From contig CM060196.1 of NCBI GenBank assembly GCA_030549335.1, positions 24,696,501 through 24,760,500 of the forward strand: 64,000 nt of DNA, written 5' to 3'. The notes beneath the pieces were generated by a model. The model saw only the letters and a list, made by a program, of their open reading frames with translations. It was not told where the DNA came from and made no database searches. Of the stretch, positions 37,801 to 48,017 are shown piece after piece (position 1 is the stretch's first letter; each line of letters begins with the position of its first letter). The position numbers and the translations under genes are program-made. The DNA is from Pontederia crassipes. Taxonomy: Eukaryota; Streptophyta; Magnoliopsida; Commelinales; Pontederiaceae.

Positions 37801-40708
37801 AATATGAAATTTAATGATAAATATAAATGCACAGCTATATTTATCCAAACATAAAATATAGAGTCTATATAGTATCCACTTTTAAAATAGTGGTACAGTA
37901 AGACAATAAAGATAAAAAGATCCATTTATTGCAAAAGAAATTTTTGCTAGTCATAATCTTTTTAACTCTCATTTTCATATTGTTTCCAACAATGTCCTTT
38001 GACTTCATGGCTAAGTCATATAAATAATTCATCATTCTTTAACTCTATAATAATTTGTTCCAAGAATCTACAATCCACAAAGAATGAGTTTCATTAGTGA
38101 AACAACATTATCATTAAATAAAACTAACATACGATCATATTAATATTTTTCGACTCAGTGCGAGCGAAAATTATCATATTTACCACATGTGTAGCACATT
38201 GTTTTGCTTATATTAACTTTATCGTCTTGCTTTCCATGTCGACATGAATATCATTAGCCTTTGTAGTATATATATATTGGACAATGACCTATTCTTAAGA
38301 TTTGTAGCATTATCCTTATTTTTGACGTATACAACAAATGTCCCAGTTAAAGATGATATATCATTCTTCAAACAAAGGCCAACTTCGTCAAAACATTTAA
38401 TATTTTCATTAAACATCAAATATATGCACAAGCTTACCATACTCATTAGAAGTGAATAACTTAGGATGACTACCATGTGATTATTCTAAAAGGTATGATC
38501 AAGATTCTCTTGCTCAATCGTTAAATTTGCCATCACATACAAATATAAAACATAATTTGTATGAGTAGAACTTATGTAAGAGTTATAATTTTTTTGATGA
38601 TTTCGTTACATCAAGATCATGATAATCAATAGAGTTATCATACTTTACGGAGATCATCTTTTGTTATGTGCCACCTTTGAGTTATTTCTTTTGACTTAGT
38701 CATATTGTAAAAATTCTTTATTTTGTGTCATTATATATGGTAAAAATTATATAAGAAAAATGGGTTATTTTTGCATGTCTTCTTGTCGCATAGATTCATA
38801 AATAATGACATAATAATATTTATAAGACAGTGGCATCGAAATGGTCATTATGCTCTCACTCGTCTCCCACTATCCGAAAAAATAGTTATTAGTTATAATT
38901 CATTAAAAATAATATGTTGCGTCAAGGTTCTATTCTAATCATTTTGGAAAACGAGTATCCAAAATTATTTAAAATATACGTGATGTGATTAATATATCAT
39001 TTCCAAAAAGTTGACAAGGGCAATCAAGGTTTTAAAATTGGACTTTTTCTTGCATTTGCAATGTGTCAATTAGAAAATCATCACCCATTCGTCTTGATAC
39101 CACAATAATTGAAATTTTTTTGAAAACTATGTTATTTGTACAACAGGTAAGTCCACAGTTAAAGATGGTACTAAATTTTTCGCTAATACTATTTTTCTAA
39201 TACTTGCTTAGAGATGCACATGTCACATACCATTCAACAAAAATTACTACCATGTCCATCATATAATTTGGATGCCTCAGTTTCATTTGGACTATTTATG
39301 TTTCATAATAATTCCAAACTTAGACAAAAAAATAATTATTTCATCCTAAATTTTATGAAATATGTCACATTCATAATTCATAAATATTTATGCATTAAAA
39401 AATAAACATAGCATAATCATCATATATGAATGTATAATATGCACACAAATAATCATACAATTCATTTACATATAAATGAATACTATTTGTAACATTTTTA
39501 TAATTAATATAAGCATTATAATAGACATACAAATAATCACATAATTATTATCATATGCATAATTCAACATTTATGTCACATAATTCCAATCATGCACATA
39601 AATAAATAATTCATAATATCATGCATATCTTGTTAATTAAATATTGCATAAATTTTCATCATGTAGAATTATGCAAATCATTTCATGTGTAATAGAAAAC
39701 ATATATGCACATATTTCTTTTTATAAAAAATTAATTTATCATAACTGGTGTCTATATTTCACGTGAAAATTTAAACAAATGTGACAAAATTATTTTGTGC
39801 ATAATTTAATATAACTATGTGAATTAACTAATTATAAATTCAGAAAATAAATTCTTATCATCTAGTCCAATTCATGAACTAATAATATGAATATGTCAAT
39901 TTACATAAATGTCACATTTAAATACAATTTAAGTAAATATAACATAATTTTGTGCATGAATATCTAATTCATATGAAAATTCAATTTAAATTTGACATAC
40001 TACACTTAAAATATCATGTAATTAATAACATAAAATTCATACTTATGAACAATGTATGACAAAATAACACGATATTTTTGTGTACTAATAAACATGAATA
40101 ATAACACTAATATGCATAAAATCATATGTCATACAATCTTCAGAAAAATAATTTACATAATATTACATTATTATTTTCATAAATATCAATTACACATAAT
40201 AATATGGCATAATATGCAAAACTACATATGCATAAATACTAAATATGCATATTTAAATATTCTGGATCTTGCAAAAAATTATTCATATTTTTAACATAAT
40301 ATTGTGCATAAATTAGAAATAATTTAATTTCTCATATATATTTATCATGATATATTAACACATAAAAACACATACATTTATGTCGCACATGTATCACACA
40401 CTTTTCGGAATAATTTCCAAATTTTTTCTAAATAAAAAATATATAAAATTTTCATTTTTCAATTATTTTCCCGATTTTTTAAACTACTTTTAAAAAAAAT
40501 TTGTTCTAAGTGATGAATTGACATGCATTTTTTACACTTGTTGTGATGAATTTATTTTTATTAAAATGGAAAAATAATATTAAATGTGCATACAAAGTTC
40601 TAGGTGAATTTCGTACAAAAAATAACAAAAACAATTCTTCATTTTTCGATTACGATCCCAAAAAATTGCTTAGATAAAAATACAAATAAAAAAATGAGAA
40701 AGCACTTT

Positions 40709-40723
40709 GAACTCTGATATCAA
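40709..40723 (-). other. tRNA-Met-type primer binding site (degenerate)
   Basis: The minus strand reads TTGATATCAGAGTTC, close to the plant initiator-Met site TGGTATCAGAGC. It lies immediately inside the 5' LTR and fixes the element orientation as minus. Confidence 0.75.
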
Positions 40724-40725
40724 TA

Positions 40726-40910
40726 GAAAGAATTGATAATAATAAATAAGTGGATATTATTGGAATACCTCGTAGGTAAAGAAAGTTTCGAAAACCGGAG
40801 ATCGTCTTCTTTATGGTGACGTAGGAATGCAACTCCATAACAACACTTATGTGCAGTTGCTGTAACTGCTATAGCAGTTAAAAGTTGTCGAGGGCCGCGC
40901 ACGTCCAACA
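40726..40910 (-). repeat. 5' LTR of the non-coding retroelement
   Basis: About 185 bp, minus-strand TGTTGGACGTGCG to the GAATTGATAATAA edge. Next to it at 40911 the second copy of the duplicated block begins. It lacks roughly 130 bases present in the 3' LTR. Confidence 0.7.
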
Positions 40911-41028
40911 CGAAAGTTCAAACATGTAGACATTTTTACGAAACTCGTATCTGGAAAAAAGAACTGACATCTGATTGCAGTCCTGTGCCACGAGATCCAT
41001 CCACTGTGATGCTGTTCGGAAACATAAT

Positions 41029-42474
41029 TCAGATTACGGATTCTGAAACATTGCAGAGGATGCATCTGCGCGACAGCGTTCTTCCGATGACACTTCCTTC
41101 TTCAACCGTCATTCCTCTGCTGTGCTTGTTCCAGAGGTGAATGGCAAAGCTCGCACCTCGCAGCCAAGCGAGCTTGTGGTTGATCCACTTAGATTGGCTC
41201 CTGTCCTTAGGACCCTTGAACAGGTCATTTATCCTTCTCCAGTCCACTGGGTAGAATGCTGCCGGCGGCAACACATTTAATTCAAACCCGGGACTAGTGC
41301 CCAACCTCGACACGACCCTGGACACAAGGTAAGGGCCATTGTAGCCCCATCTGCTGCCGTCGAAGGTCCTCGAGAACTCCTCCATGAACTCGTAGAGAAG
41401 GGGGTGGCCCCTGTCGAAGACCATCACCGCATTGTTCAGCCGGCTCCAGTGCCCCGTTGCATTAATTGTCTGCGCTCCAATGGAGTTCCTGAGACTTCTG
41501 AAGCTCCGCAGGATTATGACGTCGGCGTCCAGGTAAACCCCGCCGAACTTGTAGAGAATCGCGAGGCGGAGCAAATTGGAGAGGTTTTGCCCGAGCGGCA
41601 CATCCCCTGGATTGACTTCTCTGCGCAGGAGCTTTCTGAACCATCGCTCCGCAGGTGTGCCCTTGAAGAAGTAGGCGAGGTCGGGAGAAATGGCCGCCAC
41701 TCGGAAGCCCTTGTCGACAAACGGTTTCAGCAGCTTGGCGCCGGGGTTCGAATCCATCGTGTTGGACACTATTAGTAGGCAGGCGTCTCGGTGGGACTTG
41801 AACAAGCTCTCCATGGCGAGCAGCTCCCTCGGGCCAAAGGCGTCCGAGGGAGATATCCATGTCATAAAGAATCGATCTTTGCACGACGAGTTCGTTCCGG
41901 ACCCGCGAAGGAATTCCTCAACTCTTACCGGGAACCGTTTCGATTGGGCAGTTGGTCGGAGCTCTCGGAGGAGGAGCCTGCTTTGCTTCCGCCACTTGAA
42001 ACGAGCAGAGGACCTAAGAAGACGATTGGCATTGCTCGAGGCGCGGGAAAGGTTGGAACTTTCTTGCGTTCTCCATTTAAATACTGCAAATTCTTCGGTC
42101 GCAGAGGCCGAAGGAGGAGTCTTGGAAGCGATTGCGCCATCGCCACTGCTCAAGTTGCCTGAAGGGTGACGCCGACTTCTCGGCCCATAGGTTGCGGTGT
42201 CTTCTCTGGAAGAGTACAAAGGAGTCACGGCAAGTGGAGCGCCGAGGCCGCCAGGGCCGCTGCGCATCCTTTCATCGGTTTTGTGCTTCAGTGGTTCGTA
42301 GAACAGAGGAGGAGAAAAGGCGACTTGGGAAACGACGAAAGGAGAGGACGACATGGAGAGAGGTTCGAAGACGTTGCAGACGAAGAGGAAGCGCGCAACG
42401 GAGGTGGTGAGGAGTGAAGCAGGGAGAATGACGAAGAGGAACAAGAGAGCAGGCCGCCGCCTTGATTTCCCCAT
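41029..42474 (-). CDS. GT32-type glycosyltransferase, copy B (tandem paralogue)
   Basis: Intronless, 481 residues from the ATG at 42474. A non-ATG extension of four codons upstream is ignored. It has the same plan as copy A: basic start, hydrophobic anchor at about residues 9-33, Ser/Arg-rich stem, then the catalytic half from CKDRFFMTWISP with the DXD motif in GGVYLDADVIIL (Asp316, Asp318) and a C-terminal WNKHSRGMTVEEGS block. The catalytic half is almost identical to copy A, while the stem has many substitutions and several small deletions (for example the RSRAP segment of A is missing). Key residues are intact, so it is probably functional. Its upstream region is altered by a large inverted repeat 0.2 kb from the ATG, so expression could differ from copy A. 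Substrate unknown. Confidence 0.9.
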   Translation of the reverse strand: MGKSRRRPALLFLFVILPASLLTTSVARFLFVCNVFEPLSMSSSPFVVSQVAFSPPLFYEPLKHKTDERMRSGPGGLGAPLAVTPLYSSREDTATYGPRSRRHPSGNLSSGDGAIASKTPPSASATEEFAVFKWRTQESSNLSRASSNANRLLRSSARFKWRKQSRLLLRELRPTAQSKRFPVRVEEFLRGSGTNSSCKDRFFMTWISPSDAFGPRELLAMESLFKSHRDACLLIVSNTMDSNPGAKLLKPFVDKGFRVAAISPDLAYFFKGTPAERWFRKLLRREVNPGDVPLGQNLSNLLRLAILYKFGGVYLDADVIILRSFRSLRNSIGAQTINATGHWSRLNNAVMVFDRGHPLLYEFMEEFSRTFDGSRWGYNGPYLVSRVVSRLGTSPGFELNVLPPAAFYPVDWRRINDLFKGPKDRSQSKWINHKLAWLRGASFAIHLWNKHSRGMTVEEGSVIGRTLSRRCILCNVSESVI

Positions 42475-42550
42475 CGGCGAGAACAAGAGGGAGAAATGGC
42501 AGCGAGTGAGGCGTCAGAAATGGTCAAGGACTCAAGGACTTCTCTTTTGC

Positions 42551-42665
42551 TTCCATCTCCTCGTTCGTCCTGCTATTGCTTCTTTTACTTTTGAGACTAT
42601 TACTCAATAACAATGGCAACTTCCTCTCCGCTACAACTTGTTTTTTCTCACAACTCTTCGTTACA
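42551..42665. repeat. Duplicated upstream segment, gene-proximal copy
   Basis: TCGTTCGTCCTGCTATTGC through ATAACAATGGCAACTTCC matches 43450-43600, and both match the single stretch 25175-25290 upstream of copy A. The two copies bracket the inverted repeat element. Confidence 0.85.
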
Positions 42666-42707
42666 ATAAGCAGTTGATAGAAGGAACAGTAGAAAAGGCA
42701 GGTATGA

Positions 42708-43445
42708 TAACAGATACGATATAGTTGATATAAACAGAAGAAAGCCAGTAGAAGATTTTGTTACAGGCTAAATTAAGCAGAGCTTGAATTAAAGTTCAAA
42801 TATAACATGAAGATAAAGCTATTATTATACAACAACAACAACATAGCCTTATCCCACTAGATGGGGTCGGCTACATGGATCATACGACGTCATTCCGCTT
42901 TATTAGTAACCAAATCTTTCGGGAAGATAAAGTTATTATAGTAGTAAAATTCTAAAAAAAAAAACATAGAGGATAAAAGGCAGACAAGGCAATTTAAAGA
43001 CAATACAACAGATGCAAAGACATCATATATAGCTACGAAATTTCGAAAACATGTGAGCATCCTGTAATATAAAGACAAGTTTGTTTCAAGAACATGTGAG
43101 TAGCTTGTAATACAGAGACAAGTTTATTACAAGAATATTGTACGAGCACGAGGGTTACAAGGCTATAAATAAAGACATGGAGGCTGGGGAGAGGGAGTTT
43201 ACCTCTCACATGTTCTCAAAATTTGGTAACTAATCATTACATCAGTAGCTATTTATAACATCTTTGCATCTGCTGCATTGTGTCTTCAAACTGCCTTGAC
43301 TGCCTTTTGTCCTCCATGCTTTTACTTGATGCTATAATATTTGAACTTCAAGCTTTTTGCTGAACTCGGTCTGTAACAAAGTCTTTTAGATAAGCTGGCT
43401 TTCTTCTGTTTTCCCTTATTTTTATATCCACTGTCGTATCTGTTA
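42708..43445. mobile_element. Large foldback (inverted repeat) element upstream of glycosyltransferase B
   Basis: The left arm is 42708-43057, interrupted by a retroposon at about 42829-42922. The right arm is 43205-43445. Reverse-complementing the right arm gives TAACAGATACGAC, ACAGAAGAAAGCCAG, GAAGTTCAAATAT, GGACAAAAGGCAG, AGATGCAAAGATG and GAGAACATGTGAG, in the same order as the left arm. Between the arms, a roughly 43-bp unit with ACATGTGAG is tandemly duplicated (about 43049-43135). It is absent from block A, so it inserted after the duplication. No transposase was seen. Confidence 0.85.
42829..42922 (-). mobile_element. 5'-truncated LINE-type retroposon inside the foldback arm
   Basis: A plus-strand (CAA)n run, that is a (TTG)n tail on the minus strand, is followed by the shared core TAGCCTTATCCCACTAG and GTCGGCTACATGGATC. 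Read on the minus strand it ends with [17 protein letters not shown], the C-terminal end of a LINE-type reverse transcriptase frame. Direct repeats GAAGATAAAG(C/T)TATTA at about 42809 and 42923 flank it, as expected from target-primed insertion. Confidence 0.8.
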
Positions 43446-43680
43446 ACTTCTCCCCGTTCGTCCTGCTGCTGCTTCTGTTACTTACTTTTTAGACTGTTAC
43501 CTACTTCTGCTTCTGTTACTTACTTTTTAGACTGTTACTCAAGAACAATTGCGACTTCCTCTCAGCTATATCTTGTTTTTCTTTCACCTCTTTCGCATCG
43601 TAGTCTCCAGATGAAATCATTGCGTGTTGATATCAAACGATTAGCGTAGACAACGCACGTATGAGGAGGAGGAGGAGGAG
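43446..43680. repeat. Duplicated upstream segment, distal copy, with internal tandem repeat
   Basis: This is the second copy of the 42551-42665 sequence. It continues into further block-A homology (GATGAAATCATTGCGTGTTG). A 36-bp unit ending TTACTTTTTAGACTGTTAC is repeated in tandem at about 43466-43537. A (GAG)n run lies at about 43660-43680. Confidence 0.8.
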
Positions 43681-43689
43681 GAAGTCCAA

Positions 43690-43731
43690 ATGGCTGGCAA
43701 TGGCGGCACTGTGGAGAAAACAGAGCAACCC
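43690..43731 (+). other. Conserved divergent mini-frame, possible first-exon relic
   Basis: An ATG at 43690 opens MAGNGGTVEKTEQP up to a GT donor-like site (CCC/GTGAGAA) at 43732. The same frame is kept in block A at about 25378-25419 (AGNGVTVEKTEQ), where the ATG reads ATT. It points away from glycosyltransferase B. It may be the first exon of a lost neighbour, or chance conservation. No downstream exon was found. Confidence 0.25.
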
Positions 43732-44091
43732 GTGAGAAAAACTAAATAAATGTGCCCGAAAATAATATGGAACTTGCTCCCTATAAAAAGTTATTTCACT
43801 TCAACCAAGAAGGCCGTCACTATTTCACCAAGCAGAGTCCACGAAAACAAGTGCACGTTCTTTCAAGAAAACCATGACGAATAGTTCTTGATTGCTGATA
43901 AAATCAGACTATTTTGGTTTGTTCATCCAAAGAAAAAACATGGAGGAGATTGATTCATGATATAAACGTACTTGTTTATAGCAATGTACAGTTGGAAGTA
44001 TCTGACAACAATATAACAATTCCATATGTATCATATACTTGTTCGTTTTGTGAAGAACAAATTCTGGCAAGTGTCAGAAGTCAGAGAAGAA

Positions 44092-45023
44092 GGGCAAAAG
44101 GTGTCCTTCATATCACTGCTCTCTCATTCTTATTGTCACTTTAAACTCATCATTTTTTATTTTATTTTATTTCTTATTCTTTCTCTCATAGTCCCTTAAA
44201 TTTTCACCCAAGTTCTCTTCTTTAATTATCATACACACTTTCTCTATTCTCTCCTCTAATGCTATTGGTTATTTAATTAATAATATAAATTAAATTATTG
44301 GGCAAATATATTAATTTAATTACTGTGAAAATCACAATAAGATTAGACAAAAAATGGACATATATTTATTTCTTAAGATTATCAAGTTTTTGAAGGGAAT
44401 AAGCTTTTTATTTAGACAAAAAATGGAAATATATTTATTTCTTAAGATTAGACAATAAGCTTTTTATTTTTTTAATAAACTAATAATATATTTTTTAAAG
44501 CAATTTGTTCAATCAATTATTTGTAGTTAAATAAATAGTTTTAAGACATGACGACGAATTAGATTGGATCTAACACACTAATTATAATTAAAGATGTTTG
44601 AATCAACTTGATAATTAGTATTTTCTTAACAAAAAATAAAAAAATAATGGACTAATTATTTTGAGAAACTATTACACTAAAAACAATTTTTCTCTTCCTA
44701 TTCCCATTTTATTTTGTATATTCATAAAATAATATTATATGTTTAATCTTGTTGTAATTTGTATATTAATTAAATTAATATGTTTGTTCAATAATCTAAA
44801 TTATACTATTAATAAAAAATTAATTAATTGCATGAATCAATGGCATGAAGAAAGATATGATATATAGAGAGTTAATGAGTGAGAGATTATTTAATAAGCA
44901 TGATTGAGTGAAAATCGAGGAGACAAAGAATAATAAATAAAGTAAAATAAAATGAAAAGTAAAATGGTGAATTTGAAGTGACATTAACAATTTGAGGAGT
45001 GACATTAAGAACACGGCAAATCA
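44092..45023. mobile_element. TIR element with long imperfect terminal repeats (Mutator-like?)
   Basis: The element is 44101-45014 (914 bp). The left GTGTCCTTCATATCACT and the right, reverse-complemented, GTGTTCTTAATGTCACT match imperfectly, and similarity continues inward over about 120 bases (TTTTCACCCAAG against TTTTCACTCAATC). Block A has the empty site GAAGGGCAAATCACTC at about 25682. Flanking GGGCAAAAG and GGCAAATCA fit a 9-bp target duplication only partly. Long TIRs suggest a Mutator-like MITE. There is no transposase. Confidence 0.7.
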
Positions 45024-45419
45024 CTCTCTTACTTCTCAAGGGATCCTAAAATTTAGGAAGATGTCTATAGCTAATAGTTCAAAATATCATTATATTTCTT
45101 GCAGAATTTTTTTCTTCAAGAAAACAAAATATAACATGGATGCATTAGTTTATGAATTGCATATATGGTTTTAGAGACACCATGTTCTAAACATGTACGA
45201 AATTACTCTATGGAATATGGTGTATTTTATCATCTCCCCCATATAAAATTAGTATTTGTATTATAATAGTTCAGCACTCTTACTATTCTAGGTAGACTTT
45301 TGTCTACATCTGTCTATTAGATCTCCCCTTTTTGCTTCTCTTTTATTATTTTCCTATGCGATTATGTTATGAACTTTCTTCATTTCAGATTGCATCGTAG
45401 TTCATGAGTTTTGTGATGG

Positions 45420-46167
45420 CTGAAAGGCAATGTTTTAAAAACCGGACTAAACCGGTCGGTTCAACTGGTTCAATCGTGAATCGGTGATCCGGTCCGGCTA
45501 GAGTGCAAAATCGGTTTTGAAGTTGAACCGGAGAAAATCGGTTGAATCGGCCGGTTGGATCATGTTGGTTGAACCAGTTCAACTCGGTTCAATTTAGATT
45601 TTGAAAAAAATAATTAAAAATGACAAAAATAGGAAAGTTAAAAAAGGAAAAAAAAAGAGAAAGGAATATAAGAAAGGTAAAGAAGGAAGGAATATGACAT
45701 GTATAAAATTAAATAGGAATGGAAATAAAAAAAAGATAAGTATTTAAAATTGTCTATCATTAAAATAGAAATTATGAAAGGACGTAAATAAAGGAAATAA
45801 AAAGGAAAGTGTTAAAGAAAAAAGAAATAAGATAAATTTTATTAATATAGCATCTATAATCATTAAATAATAGATATTAAATTAATAATAATATATTTAT
45901 ATTTAAACGTTAATTATTATTATTATTATTATTTATTATTTATTATTAAAGATTTTTACAAATTAAAACTATGTTATATTAATTTTTAATATTTTTAATA
46001 GTACAATATTAACATACTATATCATATAACTTATATTATATATTTATAATTTATAAATAATATTATTTTAATAAAATCTAGTTCAATCCTGCCGAACTCG
46101 GGCAATCGTGACCTGGTAAAGAATCCGATTCGATCGTCGGTCTGATTCTAAAAATATTACTGAAAGG
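45420..46167. mobile_element. hAT-type non-autonomous element with perfect 8-bp target duplication
   Basis: The element is 45428-46159 (732 bp), starting CAATGTTTTAAAAACCGGAC. The right end, reverse-complemented, is TAATATTTTTAGAATCAGAC. Identical CTGAAAGG octamers flank it at 45420-45427 and 46160-46167. The ends are rich in CCGG/GGTTCAA words and the centre is AT-rich. Such AAAACCGG-ended elements with 8-bp duplications are hAT-like in plants. No coding capacity. Confidence 0.92.
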
Positions 46168-46316
46168 TAAAGTTGAAAGCCGTCCAGGTTCAATCATAAA
46201 AAAATCATGAGAAAAAGTTCTTTAGAGAAAAATGTCCACATAAATGGGTTTCAATTTTCCCACATTGGGATGCTAATTTGAAATAAGTTTTTTAAAATAA
46301 ATTATAAATATTAAAA

Positions 46317-46826
46317 TAAGAATTATTTTCATAAATCACTCCTAAACTATCTTATTTTCACATCTAATTTTAAATTATGAACTTATTATTTTAGATCCTT
46401 AAACTATCACAATTTTTTCACTTTAATCCTCATGTCCACTTCTATCTATTAGTTTTGTTTTTTCCCATTTATGAAAAGATTAAATTATCCTTCCATCCAT
46501 TACACATTAAATAATAAATATAAAAAGAAAAAAAAATGTTTCTTGTTGAGAAAGCTTTCCCTCCTCTCTTGTGGTGACGCATATCGCCTTTGCCGAAATC
46601 TTTTTTCTTCCTTTTATTTTTATATTTGTTATTTAATGTATTACATGACAAAGGATAATTTAGCTTTTTCATAAATGAAAAAAGTAAAATAACAAAAAAT
46701 GTAATAGAAGTGGATGAAATGATTAAAGTGAAAAAGTTATGACATTTTAGAAAAAATAACTTCGTAGATTGGGGTTAGATACGAAAAATTACGATGATTT
46801 AGGAGAATTTTATGAAAATAATCTTA
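46317..46826. mobile_element. Near-palindromic MITE (foldback)
   Basis: The left half from TAAGAATTATTTTCATAAATC and the right half ending TTTATGAAAATAATCTTA are reverse complements over almost their whole length, with indels. The symmetry even yields mirrored frames of 67 codons on both strands (46471-46674 plus, 46672-46469 minus) starting MK(R/K)LNYP. The centre at about 46560-46600 is the loop. It is absent from block A. No clear target duplication. Confidence 0.85.
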
Positions 46827-47467
46827 TTAAATTATTAAAAGTTTAAAATCAAACTTTGAAATTTATCTTTTGATCTAATATCAAAATAACATATTAGTAC
46901 ATTAAGATATCTGATTAACTACACTAAAATAGTCTATTGAATAAAAATATTCAAAGAGTAAAACTATGAAATATTATTTAAATATTGAAGTAATATTTGA
47001 AGTCTAATGAATATCTTTTAAAAATAAATATATTTCCCGTCATACTCAGATTTTTTTTGTTAGGGTTCTAATTTATGTGAAGGATTTTCTTTATCTAGAA
47101 AATCAACCTATTTTATAGATATGCAAAATTTAATTTTCTTGGATAATATTTTTGATAAGTTTTCCAGGTGTATAATTTTTTTAGCTCTTGAAAAATCAAT
47201 TTATTCTTTTTTTTCGAATTATTTTTCTCCATACTATTTCTCTTTTGTTCCAAAATATTCGTTATTATCATTAATTGGTAAAACAAAATCCTCTCTCGAG
47301 TCCCAAGCAGAACATTCTTTATTTATTTACTTATTTAAGGATGTTCGCCAACAAATCAATTAATGACTTTATACCACATCTTATATAGTGCACTATGGGA
47401 GCTCTTTATTCATAGAAAAAACTTTTTGAGGGTACCTCCAAATTTAACTAGTTTTCCTTCTTTTTGG

Positions 47468-47789
47468 AGTTTAAATTTGTAAAATTCGATCCGGCCATCG
47501 AGTCGATTTAATGACCAGGTCAGATTAAATCGATCGAATCGGGTTGGACCGAGTGGTCGAATCAAATAATATATGTTAATAAAAAAATAGAATATGTTAA
47601 ATAAAATTTTATCATACTCTTATTATCTTGTAAGATGCATAATAAATAAATTAAAAAATAATAAAGTAAAGTGAAATTATTTAATAAGTCAAATAATACA
47701 ATAACATATGTTTCAATTAAATAGAATAACATAAAAGACAAAAATAATATCATAATTATAAATTTATAACTAAAATGTTAGAGGCATAA

Positions 47790-47822
<33 letters not shown>

Positions 47823-48017
47823 TAATTTTTTTTCTTGATCTGGCAGGATCACTCAAACCTGATGGGTCGGATAGTTGAACTCGAATTTTAATTAAGTCAA
47901 AGTGGATCAACCTCAAGGCCGAGTTTGAAGCGACCCGCAGACCGTTCTAAAGGTCGGACAGCGGTCTGCTCGATCCGATCGGTCGGGCCGGGCCGGGTTT
48001 TAGAGCAGTGGTTTAAA
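47468..48017. mobile_element. hAT-type non-autonomous element, CCGG-rich ends
   Basis: The element is 47476-48009 (534 bp). The left end TTTGTAAAATTCGATCCGGCC resembles the reverse complement of the right end, ACTGCTCTAAAACCCGGCCC. Flanking octamers AGTTTAAA (47468-47475) and GGTTTAAA (48010-48017) match at 7 of 8. A (TA)n run is inside at about 47794-47820. It probably belongs to the same broad family as 45428-46159. Confidence 0.8.

Larger units (their letters stand above)
34555..40910 (-). mobile_element. Non-coding LTR retroelement at the duplication junction
   Basis: Related terminal blocks lie at 34555-34876 and 40726-40910. Both contain ACTGCTATAGCA/TGCTATAGCAGT and CGTAGGAAT words and a GAATTGATAATAATAA edge. 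On the minus strand the 5' LTR (40910 to 40726, TGTTGGACGTGCG start) is followed by a primer-binding-like site at 40723-40709. A purine tract (AGTGGGAGAA, 34886-34877) precedes the 3' LTR. The LTR edge nearest 34555 is uncertain by a few bases. CGAA occurs at both outer borders, a possible weak target duplication. The 5.8-kb interior is AT-rich with no pol domain, so it looks like a LARD-type non-autonomous copia relative. Confidence 0.75.

Noticed and set aside
35000..40700. AT-rich frames (for example 40052-40294) considered as small genes
   Set aside because: Composition-driven, no domains, and inside an LTR element.
46471..46674. Mirrored frames on both strands starting MK(R/K)LNYP
   Set aside because: They arise from the near-palindromic MITE, not from genes.
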